From the NCBI GenBank assembly GCA_947472885.1, contig CANJBX010000010.1, positions 1 to 64,000 on the forward strand: a stretch of DNA of 64,000 bases. Direction: 5' to 3'. How positions within the stretch are numbered: the stretch's first letter is position 1; each line of letters starts with the position of its first letter. This document shows, one piece after another, positions 9,558 to 19,602 of the stretch. Under the pieces are notes generated by a model. The model saw only the letters and a list, made by a program, of their open reading frames with translations. It was not told the DNA's origin and did no database searches. Both the position numbers and the translations under genes were made by a program. The stretch is from Hyphomicrobiaceae bacterium (lineage in GTDB: Bacteria > Pseudomonadota > Alphaproteobacteria > Rhizobiales > Xanthobacteraceae).

Positions 9558-10436
9558 ATGCCGACCATCCTCACCTGCGCCGTCACCGGCGGCGCCCCCA
9601 TTCAGAACAATCCGGCGGTGCCGGTCACACCGAAGGACATCGCCCAGCAATCCATCGACGCCAGCAAGGCTGGTGCAGCTGTCGCGCATATTCATGTGCG
9701 CGATCCCAAGACCGGCCGCTCCAGCATGGAGCTTGCGCATTACCGCGAAGTGGTCGAGCGCATCCGCGACAGCGGCAGTGACATCGTCATCAACCTGACG
9801 ACTGGCACCGGTGCGGCGTTTTTCCCCGGCAAGGACGATCCGAAGGTCGCAGGCCCCGGCACCGAATATGAAACGCCAGAGGTTCGCGCCCGGCATGTCG
9901 CCGCACTCAAGCCAGATATGTGCAGCCTCGACTTCTGCACCATGTGGTTTCGCAACCGCGCCTTCATCAATTCTCCGGAACATATCGCCGCCATCGCCAA
10001 GACGGCGAAGGAAGCCGGCACTGTCACCGAACTCGAATGTTTCGACGCCGGCGACATCAATCTTGCCAAGCAGATGATGTCGGACGGCCTCGTCGCCGCA
10101 CCCGCGTTCTTCCAGCTGGTAATGGGCGTGAACTACGGCTCCGCCGCCACGACCGAGACGATGATGTACCTGCGCAACCTGATGCCGCCGGGCTCGACCT
10201 GGGCGGCATTCGGCATCGGCCCGCATGCGTTTCCCATGCTGGCGCAAGCGCTGCTGCTTGGCGGCCATGTGCGCGTCGGCCTTGAAGACAATTACTATCT
10301 TGAGAAGGGCGTAAAGGCCCCGCATAACGCCGCACTGGTCGAAAAAGGCGTCGCGATCATGCGTTCACTTGGCCATGAGCCAGCGACACCTGCGGAGGCA
10401 CGCGATATACTGCGGATTACCAAGCGCAACGTCTGA
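9558..10436 (+). CDS. BKACE-family beta-keto acid cleavage enzyme
   Basis: A 292-residue protein of the beta-keto acid cleavage family (Kce, formerly DUF849). The family takes a beta-keto acid and acetyl-CoA and yields acetoacetate and a CoA ester, using a zinc ion. Zinc-site residues appear in GAAVAHIHVRD (HxH), with a further conserved GHVRVGLEDN near the C-terminus. The ATG at 9558 was chosen because the family starts MPTILTCAVTGGAP here; the frame is open another 29 codons upstream but overlaps the preceding gene. The substrate cannot be assigned without its pocket residues being compared with characterised groups. Confidence 0.88.
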   Translation: MPTILTCAVTGGAPIQNNPAVPVTPKDIAQQSIDASKAGAAVAHIHVRDPKTGRSSMELAHYREVVERIRDSGSDIVINLTTGTGAAFFPGKDDPKVAGPGTEYETPEVRARHVAALKPDMCSLDFCTMWFRNRAFINSPEHIAAIAKTAKEAGTVTELECFDAGDINLAKQMMSDGLVAAPAFFQLVMGVNYGSAATTETMMYLRNLMPPGSTWAAFGIGPHAFPMLAQALLLGGHVRVGLEDNYYLEKGVKAPHNAALVEKGVAIMRSLGHEPATPAEARDILRITKRNV

Positions 10437-10446
10437 GGGATATCCC

Positions 10447-10839
10447 ATGGCCCAGCAGCCGATTGAATATGCCGACGCATCGCCAGAAGTACGCGCCGTC
10501 TATGACGATATCAAGCAGTCGCGCAACGTCCCCGACGTCAACAATTTCTGGAAATACCTCGCGCGCGACCCAGCGACACTCAAACGCACCTGGGAAAGCG
10601 TCAAGGAAGTGATGGGACCAGGCGCGTTCGATCCGCTGATCAAGGAAATGATCTACATCGCCGTCAGCGTCACCAATGGCTGCGGCTACTGCATTGCGAG
10701 CCATACCGCCGCCGCGCGCAAGGCCGGTATGACCGACGCCATGTTCGGCGAGGTCATGGCAATCACCGGCATGGCAAACGAAACCAACCGGCTGGCGAAC
10801 GGTTATCGCGTACCGATTGACGCAGCTTTTGAGAAATAA
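10447..10839 (+). CDS. AhpD-like / carboxymuconolactone decarboxylase-family protein
   Basis: A small (130-residue) helical protein of the CMD/AhpD fold. The redox motif CGYCIASHT (CxxCxxxH, with a glutamate in KEMIYIAVS upstream) indicates the peroxidase or reductase-like AhpD branch rather than the true lactone decarboxylase. It starts at the ATG at 10447, ten bases after the stop of the BKACE gene, so the pair is probably one operon. Proteins like this often accompany flavin-oxygenase pathways, possibly for peroxide handling. That role is inference. Confidence 0.85.
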   Translation: MAQQPIEYADASPEVRAVYDDIKQSRNVPDVNNFWKYLARDPATLKRTWESVKEVMGPGAFDPLIKEMIYIAVSVTNGCGYCIASHTAAARKAGMTDAMFGEVMAITGMANETNRLANGYRVPIDAAFEK

Positions 10840-10847
10840 AGATTCTC

Positions 10848-10970
10848 ATATCCCGGACCAGCCTCGCATCGCGAGGCGACGATCCGGGATCCAGGACTAA
10901 ACACTCCGAGCGCCCGGAAAGCCCTGGATCCCGGATCTTCGCGTCGGCTTCGCCGCCACTCGTCCAGGAA
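10848..10970. repeat. Palindromic intergenic repeat (REP-like)
   Basis: A perfect 15-base inverted pair, GATCCGGGATCCAGG at 10881-10895 and CCTGGATCCCGGATC at 10923-10937, surrounded by shorter arms such as GCCTCGC-ATC-GCGAGGC at 10861-10877. Elements of this CTGGATCCCGGATC kind are dispersed between genes in Bradyrhizobium relatives. It follows the stop of the AhpD-like gene and could act as a transcript end. Confidence 0.8.
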
Positions 10971-11097
10971 AAGATGCGAAAATCTTTGCAAGCTATGCAT
11001 TGCGAGATTGGTTCGTTTCGGACGCATTAGCCCGGCAAGGCTCGCGCTCGGCCCGCCAGAAGTAGTATCCTCGCTGGAATAACCGCAGGAAACGACC

Positions 11098-12453
11098 ATG
11101 AGCAAAAAACCAATGATGAAGCTCGGCCTGTTCTTCGAGGGCATCGGGCATCATGTCGTCGCCTGGCGCGATCCAGACACAAATGCACACAGCAAGCTCG
11201 ACCTCGACCACTATATTGAGATCGCGCGCACCGCCGAACGCGGCAAATTCGACTTGTTGTTCACCGCAGATACCAACGCTACTTTCGGCTCCGACGACGC
11301 CGACACTTGGGTGCGCCAGACTTCCGCCTCGCGCCTTGAACCTTTGACACTACTCGGCGCACTCGCTGCCGTTACCAAAAACATTGGCCTCGTCGCCACC
11401 ATGACGACGACTTACTACGAGCCCTTCACCATCGCGCGGTTCTTCGCCTCGCTCGACCAAATCAGCAAGGGCCGCGCCGGCTGGAATCTTGTGACATCGC
11501 TTGCCGCCGCCGAGGCGCTCAACTTCAGCCACAGCGAGCATGCGTCACACGCCGACCGTTATTCGCGCGCCAGGGAATTCACCCAGGTTGTACACGGTCT
11601 GTGGGACTCCTGGGAAGACGACGCGATTGTCGCCGACAAGGAAACCGGCATTTTTTTCGACGCCGAAAAAATGCACTTCCTCAATCACAAGGGAAAGAAC
11701 TTCCAGGTCCGTGGCCCGTTGATGATCCAGCGATCGCCGCAAGGTCATCCGGTCATCGTACAGGCGGGACAATCGGAAGACGGCCGCGACCTCGCGGCGG
11801 AGACCGCCGAGGTGGTGTTCACGGTGCAGCAGGACCTTGGACAGGCCAAGGCTTTCTATGCCGACGTCAAGAAACGCGCCGGCGCCTATGGACGTTCGCC
11901 AGACGCCATAAAAATTCTTCCAGGTGTCATGGTCATTGTCGGCAAGACAAAGTCCGAAGCGGAAGAAAAATACGAGCGGCTGCAATCGCTGATTCACCCG
12001 GACTATGGCGTGAAGCAGCTTTCGACCTATTTCGGATTGGACCTTTCAAAGTTTCCACTCGATGGTCCGGTGCCGGAGCCGAACTATGCCAACGCCGAGC
12101 GCGGGCGGCTTCAGATGATGTACGAACTGGCGCAGCGCGAGAGCCTGACCATCCGCCAGCTCTACAAGCGTGTAATTGGCCAGCGTGCACACCGCACCGT
12201 ATGCGGCACGGCGACGGACATCGCCGATACGCTGGAACACTGGTTCACTGAGAATGCATGCGATGGCTTCAACGTGCTGCCGGTGACATTCCCCGGTGCG
12301 TTGAACGACTTTGTCGATCAGGTCGTGCCGGAATTGCAGCGGCGCGGGGTTTTCCGCAAGGAGTACGAAGGCAAGACCTTGCGCGAGAACCTCGGCCTGC
12401 CAGTGCCGCCGAACCGCTACGCGCAGGCAAAGAAAGCCAGCGCGGCGGAATGA
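11098..12453 (+). CDS. NtaA/SnaA/DszA-family FMN-dependent monooxygenase (second copy)
   Basis: A 451-residue paralogue of the protein at 3178-4524. It shares the layout GKFDLLFTADTNA, TMTTTYYEPFTIARFFASLD, KGRAGWNLVTS, SPQGHPVIVQAGQS and the ending YEGKTLRENLGLPVPP. It requires FMNH2 from a separate reductase, as known for the family. AGGAAACGACC precedes the ATG. Its stop abuts the stop of the convergent permease gene with no spacer, so the two transcripts must read into each other or end inside coding sequence. The substrate is unknown; the adjacent ABC importer may bring it in. Confidence 0.88.
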   Translation: MSKKPMMKLGLFFEGIGHHVVAWRDPDTNAHSKLDLDHYIEIARTAERGKFDLLFTADTNATFGSDDADTWVRQTSASRLEPLTLLGALAAVTKNIGLVATMTTTYYEPFTIARFFASLDQISKGRAGWNLVTSLAAAEALNFSHSEHASHADRYSRAREFTQVVHGLWDSWEDDAIVADKETGIFFDAEKMHFLNHKGKNFQVRGPLMIQRSPQGHPVIVQAGQSEDGRDLAAETAEVVFTVQQDLGQAKAFYADVKKRAGAYGRSPDAIKILPGVMVIVGKTKSEAEEKYERLQSLIHPDYGVKQLSTYFGLDLSKFPLDGPVPEPNYANAERGRLQMMYELAQRESLTIRQLYKRVIGQRAHRTVCGTATDIADTLEHWFTENACDGFNVLPVTFPGALNDFVDQVVPELQRRGVFRKEYEGKTLRENLGLPVPPNRYAQAKKASAAE

Positions 12454-13341
12454 CTACCGCCGCTTCATGGTCGGATCAAGCGCGACACGCATCGACTCAC
12501 CCAGCGCATTGAACGCCAGCGCCGTAAGCAGGATCGCAAAGCCCGGCGCATACATCTGCGCCGGCGCGATCTCGATATAGTTGTAGGCACGCGCCAGCAT
12601 GCCGCCCCAGCTTGCCGCCGGCGGCTGCACGCCCAGCGCAAGGAAACTCAGGGAGGCTTCTGCCAGCAACGCAATCGCCAGCATCAGCGTGATCTGCACG
12701 ATCACCGGCTGGATCGCATTCGGAACGATGTGGCGAACGATGATATGGAACGTCGAGGCGCCAAAGCCCTTCGCCGCATCGACATAGAGCGCGTTCTTCA
12801 CGACCAGCGTTTGTGCGCGCACTAGCCGCGCGAGTACTGGCGCGAACACGATGCCGACCGACAGCATCGCATTGGTAAGACCGATACCAAGCGCGCCCGT
12901 GACTGCAATCGCCAGCACGATGGGCGGGAACGACAACAACGCATCGACAAAGCGGCTTACCGCGTCATCCAGCCAGCCGCCGAGGAACCCGATCAGCAAC
13001 CCGATCGGAACGCCAAGCACGATGGCAACACTCACCGCCAGAAACGAGGCGTAAAGCGAATTGGGCGTACCCCAGATTAGACGACTCAAGACATCGCGGC
13101 CGAGATCGTCGGTTCCAAGCCAGTTTTCCATGTTCGGCGGCAGCAGCAGCTTGCTGACGTCCTGTTCGACCGGCGAGTATGGCGCGATGATCGGCGCGAA
13201 CAGCGCCACCACCGTAATCAGGACCAGGAAGCTGATGCTCAGGACCGCGCGCGGGTCCGACATCATCCAGCGCCAGATCCGGCCGATGCGCGAACGCTTT
13301 GGCGGCATGAGGATGGTGCGCTTGACGGCGGTCTCGTTCAT
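12454..13341 (-). CDS. ABC transporter permease, oligopeptide/nickel type (DppC/OppC-like)
   Basis: A 295-residue inner-membrane permease with the N-terminal OppC-type segment and about six transmembrane helices. The membrane domain carries VDALLSFPPIVLAIAVTGALG and the EAA-type loop VDAAKGFGASTFHIIVRHIVPN that contacts the ATPases. It is the last gene of the five-gene importer operon, and its ATG overlaps the stop of the upstream permease by four bases. The family imports peptides, nickel, opines, glutathione and related solutes. This one is likely to serve the surrounding catabolic block. Confidence 0.92.
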   Translation of the reverse strand: MNETAVKRTILMPPKRSRIGRIWRWMMSDPRAVLSISFLVLITVVALFAPIIAPYSPVEQDVSKLLLPPNMENWLGTDDLGRDVLSRLIWGTPNSLYASFLAVSVAIVLGVPIGLLIGFLGGWLDDAVSRFVDALLSFPPIVLAIAVTGALGIGLTNAMLSVGIVFAPVLARLVRAQTLVVKNALYVDAAKGFGASTFHIIVRHIVPNAIQPVIVQITLMLAIALLAEASLSFLALGVQPPAASWGGMLARAYNYIEIAPAQMYAPGFAILLTALAFNALGESMRVALDPTMKRR

Positions 13342-14291
13342 GACGAGGCAGCCCGCGGATCGAGCAGCGCGTTGAAAATATCGACTGCCAGATTGACGGC
13401 AATGACGATCACGACCAGCACCAGCACCACCCCCTGCACGACGGGAAAATCCTTGTTGATCGCCGAATAGGCGACAAGGCTACCGGCGCCGGGAATGGCA
13501 AACACCGCCTCGATCACCACCGCGCCAGAGAACAAGCGGTTCACCTGAAGACCGAGCAGCGTAAGTAACGTCACGCTGACATTGCGCAGGCCATGCTTCC
13601 ACAACATCGACATTGGGCTAAGGCCCTTGGCACGCAGCGTGCGGTAATGCTGCGAACTCAGCACTTCGATCAGCGCGCTGCGAACCTGGCGCGCCAGTTC
13701 CGCGATCACGCCAACCGCCAGTGCCACGGCCGGCAAGGTCGCGCTCAGCAGCGCGCCTTTTGGATCAACCAGCAGCGGCTTCGCGCCGGTCGCAGGAAAG
13801 AGATGGAGCCCCAGCGAAAGATTCGCCACCAGAATGATCGCCAGCCAGAAGCTCGGCAGCGCGACACCCAGCGACGCAACGCTGGTGACGAGCGTATCGA
13901 TGCGCGAGCCGACACGCGTTGCCGCCAGCACGCCAAGCGGCACGCCGATGAGCGTCGCGATGATCAGGGAATAGGTTGCGATCAGGATCGTGTTAGGGAG
14001 GCGCTGCGCAATCAGCTCGATCACCGGCGCGCTGGACAGCAGCGACTTGCCGAGATCACCCTTCACGGCATGCAATAGCCAGACGCCATATTGCACAATC
14101 AGCGGCTGATCGAGACCATAGAGCTTGCGGATTTCCTCGATGCGTTCCTTCGAGGCGTAGTCACCCGCCAGCGTCACCGCCGGATCGCCGGGGACGAGCT
14201 GCAGCAGCGAGAACACCACGAAGGTCGCGAAAATAATAATCGGCAGCAATTGCCACAGGCGGCGGCCGATCAGGGCGGGAAGCCTACTCAT
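13338..14291 (-). CDS. ABC transporter permease, oligopeptide/nickel type (DppB/OppB-like)
   Basis: A 317-residue integral membrane protein of the DppB family. The family N-terminus LWQLLPIIIFATFVVFSLLQLVPGDPAV is followed by the RIEEIRKLYGLDQPLIVQYG segment and by the coupling loop RTLRAKGLSPMSMLWKHGLRN. It pairs with the DppC-like permease, whose start overlaps its stop. A stem-loop separates it from the binding-protein gene upstream, which should lower its expression relative to the receptor. Confidence 0.92.
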   Translation of the reverse strand: MSRLPALIGRRLWQLLPIIIFATFVVFSLLQLVPGDPAVTLAGDYASKERIEEIRKLYGLDQPLIVQYGVWLLHAVKGDLGKSLLSSAPVIELIAQRLPNTILIATYSLIIATLIGVPLGVLAATRVGSRIDTLVTSVASLGVALPSFWLAIILVANLSLGLHLFPATGAKPLLVDPKGALLSATLPAVALAVGVIAELARQVRSALIEVLSSQHYRTLRAKGLSPMSMLWKHGLRNVSVTLLTLLGLQVNRLFSGAVVIEAVFAIPGAGSLVAYSAINKDFPVVQGVVLVLVVIVIAVNLAVDIFNALLDPRAASS

Positions 14292-14306
14292 CCATTCACC
14301 ATTCTA

Positions 14307-14334
14307 GACGGCCGACCCCTTGGAGCCGGCCGTC
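14307..14334 (-). promoter_or_regulatory. Intercistronic stem-loop between receptor and permease genes
   Basis: GACGGCCG at 14307-14314 pairs with CGGCCGTC at 14327-14334 around a 12-base loop. There is no run of T after it on the minus strand, so it is more likely to stabilise the receptor mRNA or partly stop transcription than to be a full terminator. Confidence 0.6.
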
Positions 14335-14349
14335 AAACGAGCTTTCGCG

Positions 14350-15903
14350 TTACGCGTCGATCCACGTCTCGGTGAACTTAGGCACCGACAGCAGGCTATC
14401 GACGTGGTTTTTCACCTTCGGCGAATGAACGCTGACCGCCGGTGAAATGTATTGCACCAGTTGCAGCGCCTGTTCGGTCACGAATTGCTGGAGCTTCACA
14501 AACGCGGCCTTGCGCTTGTCCTGCTCCTGCGCCTCCATGGTGGCGTCGAGCAATTCGCGAAAGCCCGGCAGTTCGATGCCACTCGGATTACGCAGCGCAG
14601 TCTTGCCAAACAAGGCTTCGTAGAGCTGGCTCGGGTCCGGGTAGGCCGACGATGGGCTGATGAACATCGAGCCCTTCTTTTCAACCATGTAGGCCTGCAC
14701 CGCCTGCTGTGGCGCGAGCGGCGTCAGCTTGATCTTCACGCCGACCTTGGCGAGTTGGGAAATGATGACTTCCTGCCGCTGCATGGCAAGCTGATCCGCC
14801 CAGCCGTAGGTTTCGATTTCCAGCCCGTTCGGATGGCCGGCTTCCGCCAGCAGCCGCTTCGCCTTCTCGGGATCGTATTTGTAGAAATTCTGGTTCGCGG
14901 CGTCGCAAGCCCAGTGTTCCTTGGGCAGGATCGCGCTCGACGGCTGGCCGAGACCGACGGCCGAAATCTTGTTGATCTCGTCGCGGTTGATGGCATGGTT
15001 GAGCGCCTGACGCACCTTGAGATTGTCAAGCGGTGGCTTGCCGTAGTTGAGGAATGCGCCAAACAGCACGAGCGACGGGCTTGCCGTCGCAATGACACTT
15101 GGCGAACGATCCGCCACCGCCTTCTGGGCTGGCTGCAGATTGATCGCGAGATCGGCTTCACCGGCGACCACGGCGCGCACCGCTGTGTTGAGTTCGTTGA
15201 TAATCTTGAAATTGATGCCGTCGAGGTACGGCAGGCCCTTGCGCCAGTAATCCTGGTTGCGCACGACGGAAAGTGCGTCGTTGTCCTGCCAGCTCACGAA
15301 CTTGAACGGGCCGGTGCCGATGGCTGTACGGTCAATATTGCCGCCCGGCGCATCCTTGATGGACTTCGGCGACACCATCAGGCCGACGCGGTTGGTCAGG
15401 ATGTTCGGCATGCCGGCATTCGGACGGTTCAACTTGAGCGTCACCTGCGTTGGGCTGTTGACCTCAACCGAATCAAGCGTCGAGAGGTCGGCCTTCACGT
15501 TTGAACGCGGGTCGCTCTTGTAGCGATCGAGATTGAATTTCACGACCTCGCTATCGAACGCTGTGCCGTCGTGGAATTTCACGCCATCGACAAGTTCGAG
15601 TACCAGCGTCTTGGGGTCCGAGAATTTCCAGGACTTGGCGAGGCACGGCTTGAGATCGAGCGTCTTGGGATCGAAGTCAATCAGGCCGTCGAAGATCGCA
15701 TACAGCGTGTCGAAGTCGGTGAGGTTGCGGCCCGTCATCGGGTCGATGGCGCCGGGATTATAAGGGATGGCAACACGCAAGGTGCCGCCCCGCTTGGCTG
15801 CCTGCGCCCATCCGGTCGCGGGCATCAGCAGCGCGCCGGCAACGGCGGCGGTCCCCTTCATGACGTCGCGGCGGTCGATCATATTCATATCCTTCTTGGT
15901 CAT
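14350..15903 (-). CDS. ABC transporter substrate-binding protein, family 5 (peptide/nickel type)
   Basis: A 517-residue periplasmic receptor (SBP_bac_5). The N-terminus has a twin-arginine-like leader, MIDRRDVMKGTAAVAGALL, ending near GWAQA. Family marks are GGTLRVAIPYNPGAIDPM, PCLAKSWKFSDPKTLVLEL, VKFHDGTAFDSEVVKFNLDR and VRQALNHAINRDEI. The ATG is preceded by GGGAGGACGCA. The gene lies third in the leftward operon after the two ATPase genes. The ligand is not predictable. The receptor group includes binders of peptides, glutathione and opines. Confidence 0.92.
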   Translation of the reverse strand: MTKKDMNMIDRRDVMKGTAAVAGALLMPATGWAQAAKRGGTLRVAIPYNPGAIDPMTGRNLTDFDTLYAIFDGLIDFDPKTLDLKPCLAKSWKFSDPKTLVLELVDGVKFHDGTAFDSEVVKFNLDRYKSDPRSNVKADLSTLDSVEVNSPTQVTLKLNRPNAGMPNILTNRVGLMVSPKSIKDAPGGNIDRTAIGTGPFKFVSWQDNDALSVVRNQDYWRKGLPYLDGINFKIINELNTAVRAVVAGEADLAINLQPAQKAVADRSPSVIATASPSLVLFGAFLNYGKPPLDNLKVRQALNHAINRDEINKISAVGLGQPSSAILPKEHWACDAANQNFYKYDPEKAKRLLAEAGHPNGLEIETYGWADQLAMQRQEVIISQLAKVGVKIKLTPLAPQQAVQAYMVEKKGSMFISPSSAYPDPSQLYEALFGKTALRNPSGIELPGFRELLDATMEAQEQDKRKAAFVKLQQFVTEQALQLVQYISPAVSVHSPKVKNHVDSLLSVPKFTETWIDA

Positions 15904-16039
15904 TGCGTCCTCCCGTTAGCGATGTTGCTTTGTTATTGCAGCGATCCTAGCTGGCTTTGGTGACACGTAGAATAGGCACTCGGAACAGGCTCGCGGCAAA
16001 TAGGAAGCCATCCCACCACCGCCTGCCCACCTCGCGGAT

Positions 16040-17010
16040 TTACGTCGCTGGCACCGGCTGGCCAGCGAAATGACAAGCAACAAACCGGCCCGGCTCGATT
16101 TCCCGCCACTCCGGCTCGCGCGCGACACACTCGGCGACGGCCAGTGGGCAGCGTGTGTGGAACCGGCAACCCGAGGGCGGCGCCAGCGCGCTCGGAATTT
16201 CGCCCTTGAGAATAACGCGCTGCTTGTTGCGCATGTGAACCGGCACGGGCTCCGGCTCGGCCGACATCAGTGCCTGGGTATAGGGGTGCAGCGGCTTTTC
16301 CATCAACGCACCGGCTGGCCCAAGTTCGACGATCTTGCCGAAATACATCACGGCAACGCGATCACTGACATGGGCAACAACACGCAGGTCGTGGCTGATG
16401 AAAACGTAGGTCAGATTGAAATCGCGCTGAAGGTCGGCGAACAGGTTGAGCATGTCGGCCTGGATCGACACATCGAGCGCGGCGACGACTTCGTCGCACA
16501 CGATCAGTGTGGGTTCCAGCACCAACGCGCGGGCGATGTTGGCGCGCTGCTTCTGTCCGCCGGAAATTTCATGCGGATAACGATGGGCGAGTTCCGGCGC
16601 GAGGGCGACACGGTCGATCATCGTCAGCGCTTTGAGCGTGCGCTCGTCGCGCGTGCCGATGCCCGCAACATCGAGCGGCTCGCGGACGCTTTCCAGAATG
16701 GTCATGCGCGGATCGAGCGCGGAATTCGGGTCCTGAAAGATAATCTGGAACGAACGCCGATGTTCGCGCAGTTCGGCCTTGGACAGCGCGAACGGGTCCT
16801 TGCCGAAATGCGTGATGCGCCCGCCGGTCGGCGCCAGCAGACAGACGATGCAGCGGCCGAGCGTCGACTTTCCCGAACCGGATTCGCCGATAACACCGAA
16901 GGTTTCACCCTTGTGGACCTTGAAGCCTATATGATCGACCGCCTTGACGACCTGACCGCGGCTGCGGCCGGCAAAAGCAATCTCAAGATCATCGACGGAA
17001 AGAATCTCGG

Positions 17011-17014
<4 letters not shown>
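16040..17014 (-). CDS. ABC transporter ATP-binding protein, OppF/DppF-like
   Basis: A 324-residue ATPase starting at the GTG at 17014, which overlaps the TGA of the upstream ATPase gene (GTGA). A longer frame to 17104 exists but lies inside that gene. Walker A is GESGSGKSTLGR, the signature SGGQKQRANIARAL, and Walker B LIVCDEVVAALDVS. Here the usual proline after the catalytic glutamate (DEP) is valine. The C-terminal oligopeptide-type extension with HPYTQALMS and CRFHTRCPLAV is present. It works with its partner ATPase at 17011-18150 on the two permeases. Confidence 0.9.
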
Positions 17015-18150
<1,136 letters not shown>

Positions 18151-18288
18151 AACACACTGAAATCGGGATGTAAATGTTGGGATGCTTGCACAGCGCAGTG
18201 GGCACGGTTGCTTTATTGCAACAGAACGCTACGTGGGCAAATGAAGCAGGAATGTGCACCACGGCATGCAGCACCGGGTGATGCTACA

Positions 18289-18870
18289 TCAGGCGTTGCG
18301 GGCGCCCGCGAACAACGAGTCGATTTCGTTCTGCGAAAGATCGGAGCCGTCGCTCTCGGCGACTTCCACCGGCAAGTCGCCCCTGCGGCGACCCTGGCCA
18401 TCCGGGAAGCCCTCGATCTTGAAGCGACGGTCGGGACCATAATACGTCGGCGTCTCGACGAAGCCGCGCTGATCGAATGTCACCCACACGAGGCGGCTAC
18501 AGAGACTCTTGGGCGACAGCGGCTTGGTGATGACCATGTTGGCGCCGGCGTCGCGCGCATTCTTGATTGTCGAAACCCGCGCATCTGTAGTCATGAACAG
18601 GATCGGGATTTTCCGGTACGGCGCTGTCGCGTCAGTGCGCAGACCACGCACGAACTTTATACCGCCATCGGGCGGCAACGCGTAGTCACACAGCAGCACG
18701 TCGATCTTGTTAGTGCCGAGCGCCTCGATCGAACTGCTCCAGTCGCGGGTCTGAATGATCTTGTCAGCGCCGAAGCCCTTCAGCATCGAGAACAGCAGCG
18801 ACGCGAAATACAAATTCGAATCTGCAATCAGAAACGAAATGCCGCGCAGATTGTTCTGGGCCTTCGACAC
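18289..18870 (-). CDS. Receiver-domain protein with C-terminal extension (last gene of che operon)
   Basis: A 194-residue response-regulator protein from the GTG at 18870, which has GGGAG six bases upstream; the open frame to 18918 is not needed. It has a receiver domain with phosphoacceptor D62 (LLCDYALPPDGG), T94/T95 and K116. Only one of the usual two N-terminal acidic residues is present (IADSNL). The extension PTYYGPDRRFKIEGFPDGQGRRRGD has no domain that I recognise and ends with an acidic SDGSDLSQNEIDSLFAG helix. It may act as a phosphate sink or adaptor in the chemotaxis pathway. It has no DNA-binding domain. Confidence 0.8.
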   Translation of the reverse strand: MSKAQNNLRGISFLIADSNLYFASLLFSMLKGFGADKIIQTRDWSSSIEALGTNKIDVLLCDYALPPDGGIKFVRGLRTDATAPYRKIPILFMTTDARVSTIKNARDAGANMVITKPLSPKSLCSRLVWVTFDQRGFVETPTYYGPDRRFKIEGFPDGQGRRRGDLPVEVAESDGSDLSQNEIDSLFAGARNA

Positions 18871-19089
18871 ACACCGCTCCCGGACACCCCGCAAAGCAAT
18901 CGCTTGCCGGAGCCGCACAAAGCCAATCGGAATAATTGTTGTGCATCAATGCCTTTAACATAAATTGAATCGGGTACGATTATGCAGGTCACGAGGCGCA
19001 ATTCAGGTGCGCAGCGCTGTACGCCCTTCAAAAATTCAGGATTTTTTTACCTTGTTCGCCCTTCAAGGGCGGCGCGCAGCATGGCGCAA

Positions 19090-19602
19090 TCAGAACTCGT
19101 CCGTCGTCGAGCCGTCGGGCGTGTCGTTCTGCTCGTACAGCGCCTCGGGATCTGCAACATCTTCACGCATATCTTCCACATCCGGAACCAGCGCAGGCCC
19201 GTTGAGGTGGGTCAGGATGCGGTCCTTCAGGTCGGCAATCGAGATGGCGCCGATCACTTCGTGCTTGGCGTGGTCCTCGCCGGAGCCTTCGGCCCAGCGT
19301 CCGGTCGCGGCGGATTCGCCGGTACGCGCCAACGCCTCACCGAGCGCGGAGAACTCCTGCTGCAGACGGTCAAAATCCTGCAGCGCCAAGATCAAGTCGC
19401 GATCCGTCTTACCCGGCTGGGAGACGATGATCTCGGTAATCCTGGACGAGGTGTGTTCAAACTTCGCGACGGTTTCGTGAAGCAACTTGGCAATGGTGCC
19501 AAGAAAAGATCCGAGGTCCTCGCCCACCTGAGCAGACGGGCCGGACATAGGTTGTTCGTTTTCCTGATCGGAGTTTGATTGGATCAGGTCGGGTGCCGTC
19601 AC
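19090..19602 (-). CDS. Chemotaxis-operon protein with CheZ/CheT-like DxxxQ motif
   Basis: A 170-residue, mostly helical protein starting at a GTG that overlaps the cheY stop (GTGA), so it is translated with cheY. The helix around residues 70-90 reads DLILALQDFDRLQQEFSALG. It contains a DxxxQ pattern (D78, Q82) of the kind that forms the active site of CheZ phosphatases (QDLTGQ in E. coli CheZ), but the alignment may slip by one residue. The C-terminal third is acidic (VPDVEDMREDVADPEALYEQND). The position matches cheT in rhizobial che operons. A role in removing phosphate from CheY is inference. Confidence 0.6.
   Translation of the reverse strand: MTAPDLIQSNSDQENEQPMSGPSAQVGEDLGSFLGTIAKLLHETVAKFEHTSSRITEIIVSQPGKTDRDLILALQDFDRLQQEFSALGEALARTGESAATGRWAEGSGEDHAKHEVIGAISIADLKDRILTHLNGPALVPDVEDMREDVADPEALYEQNDTPDGSTTDEF

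Noticed and set aside
18204-18226. Hairpin GTTGC-TTTATT-GCAAC as terminator of the che operon
   Set aside because: The stem is only five pairs, with no T run on the minus strand.
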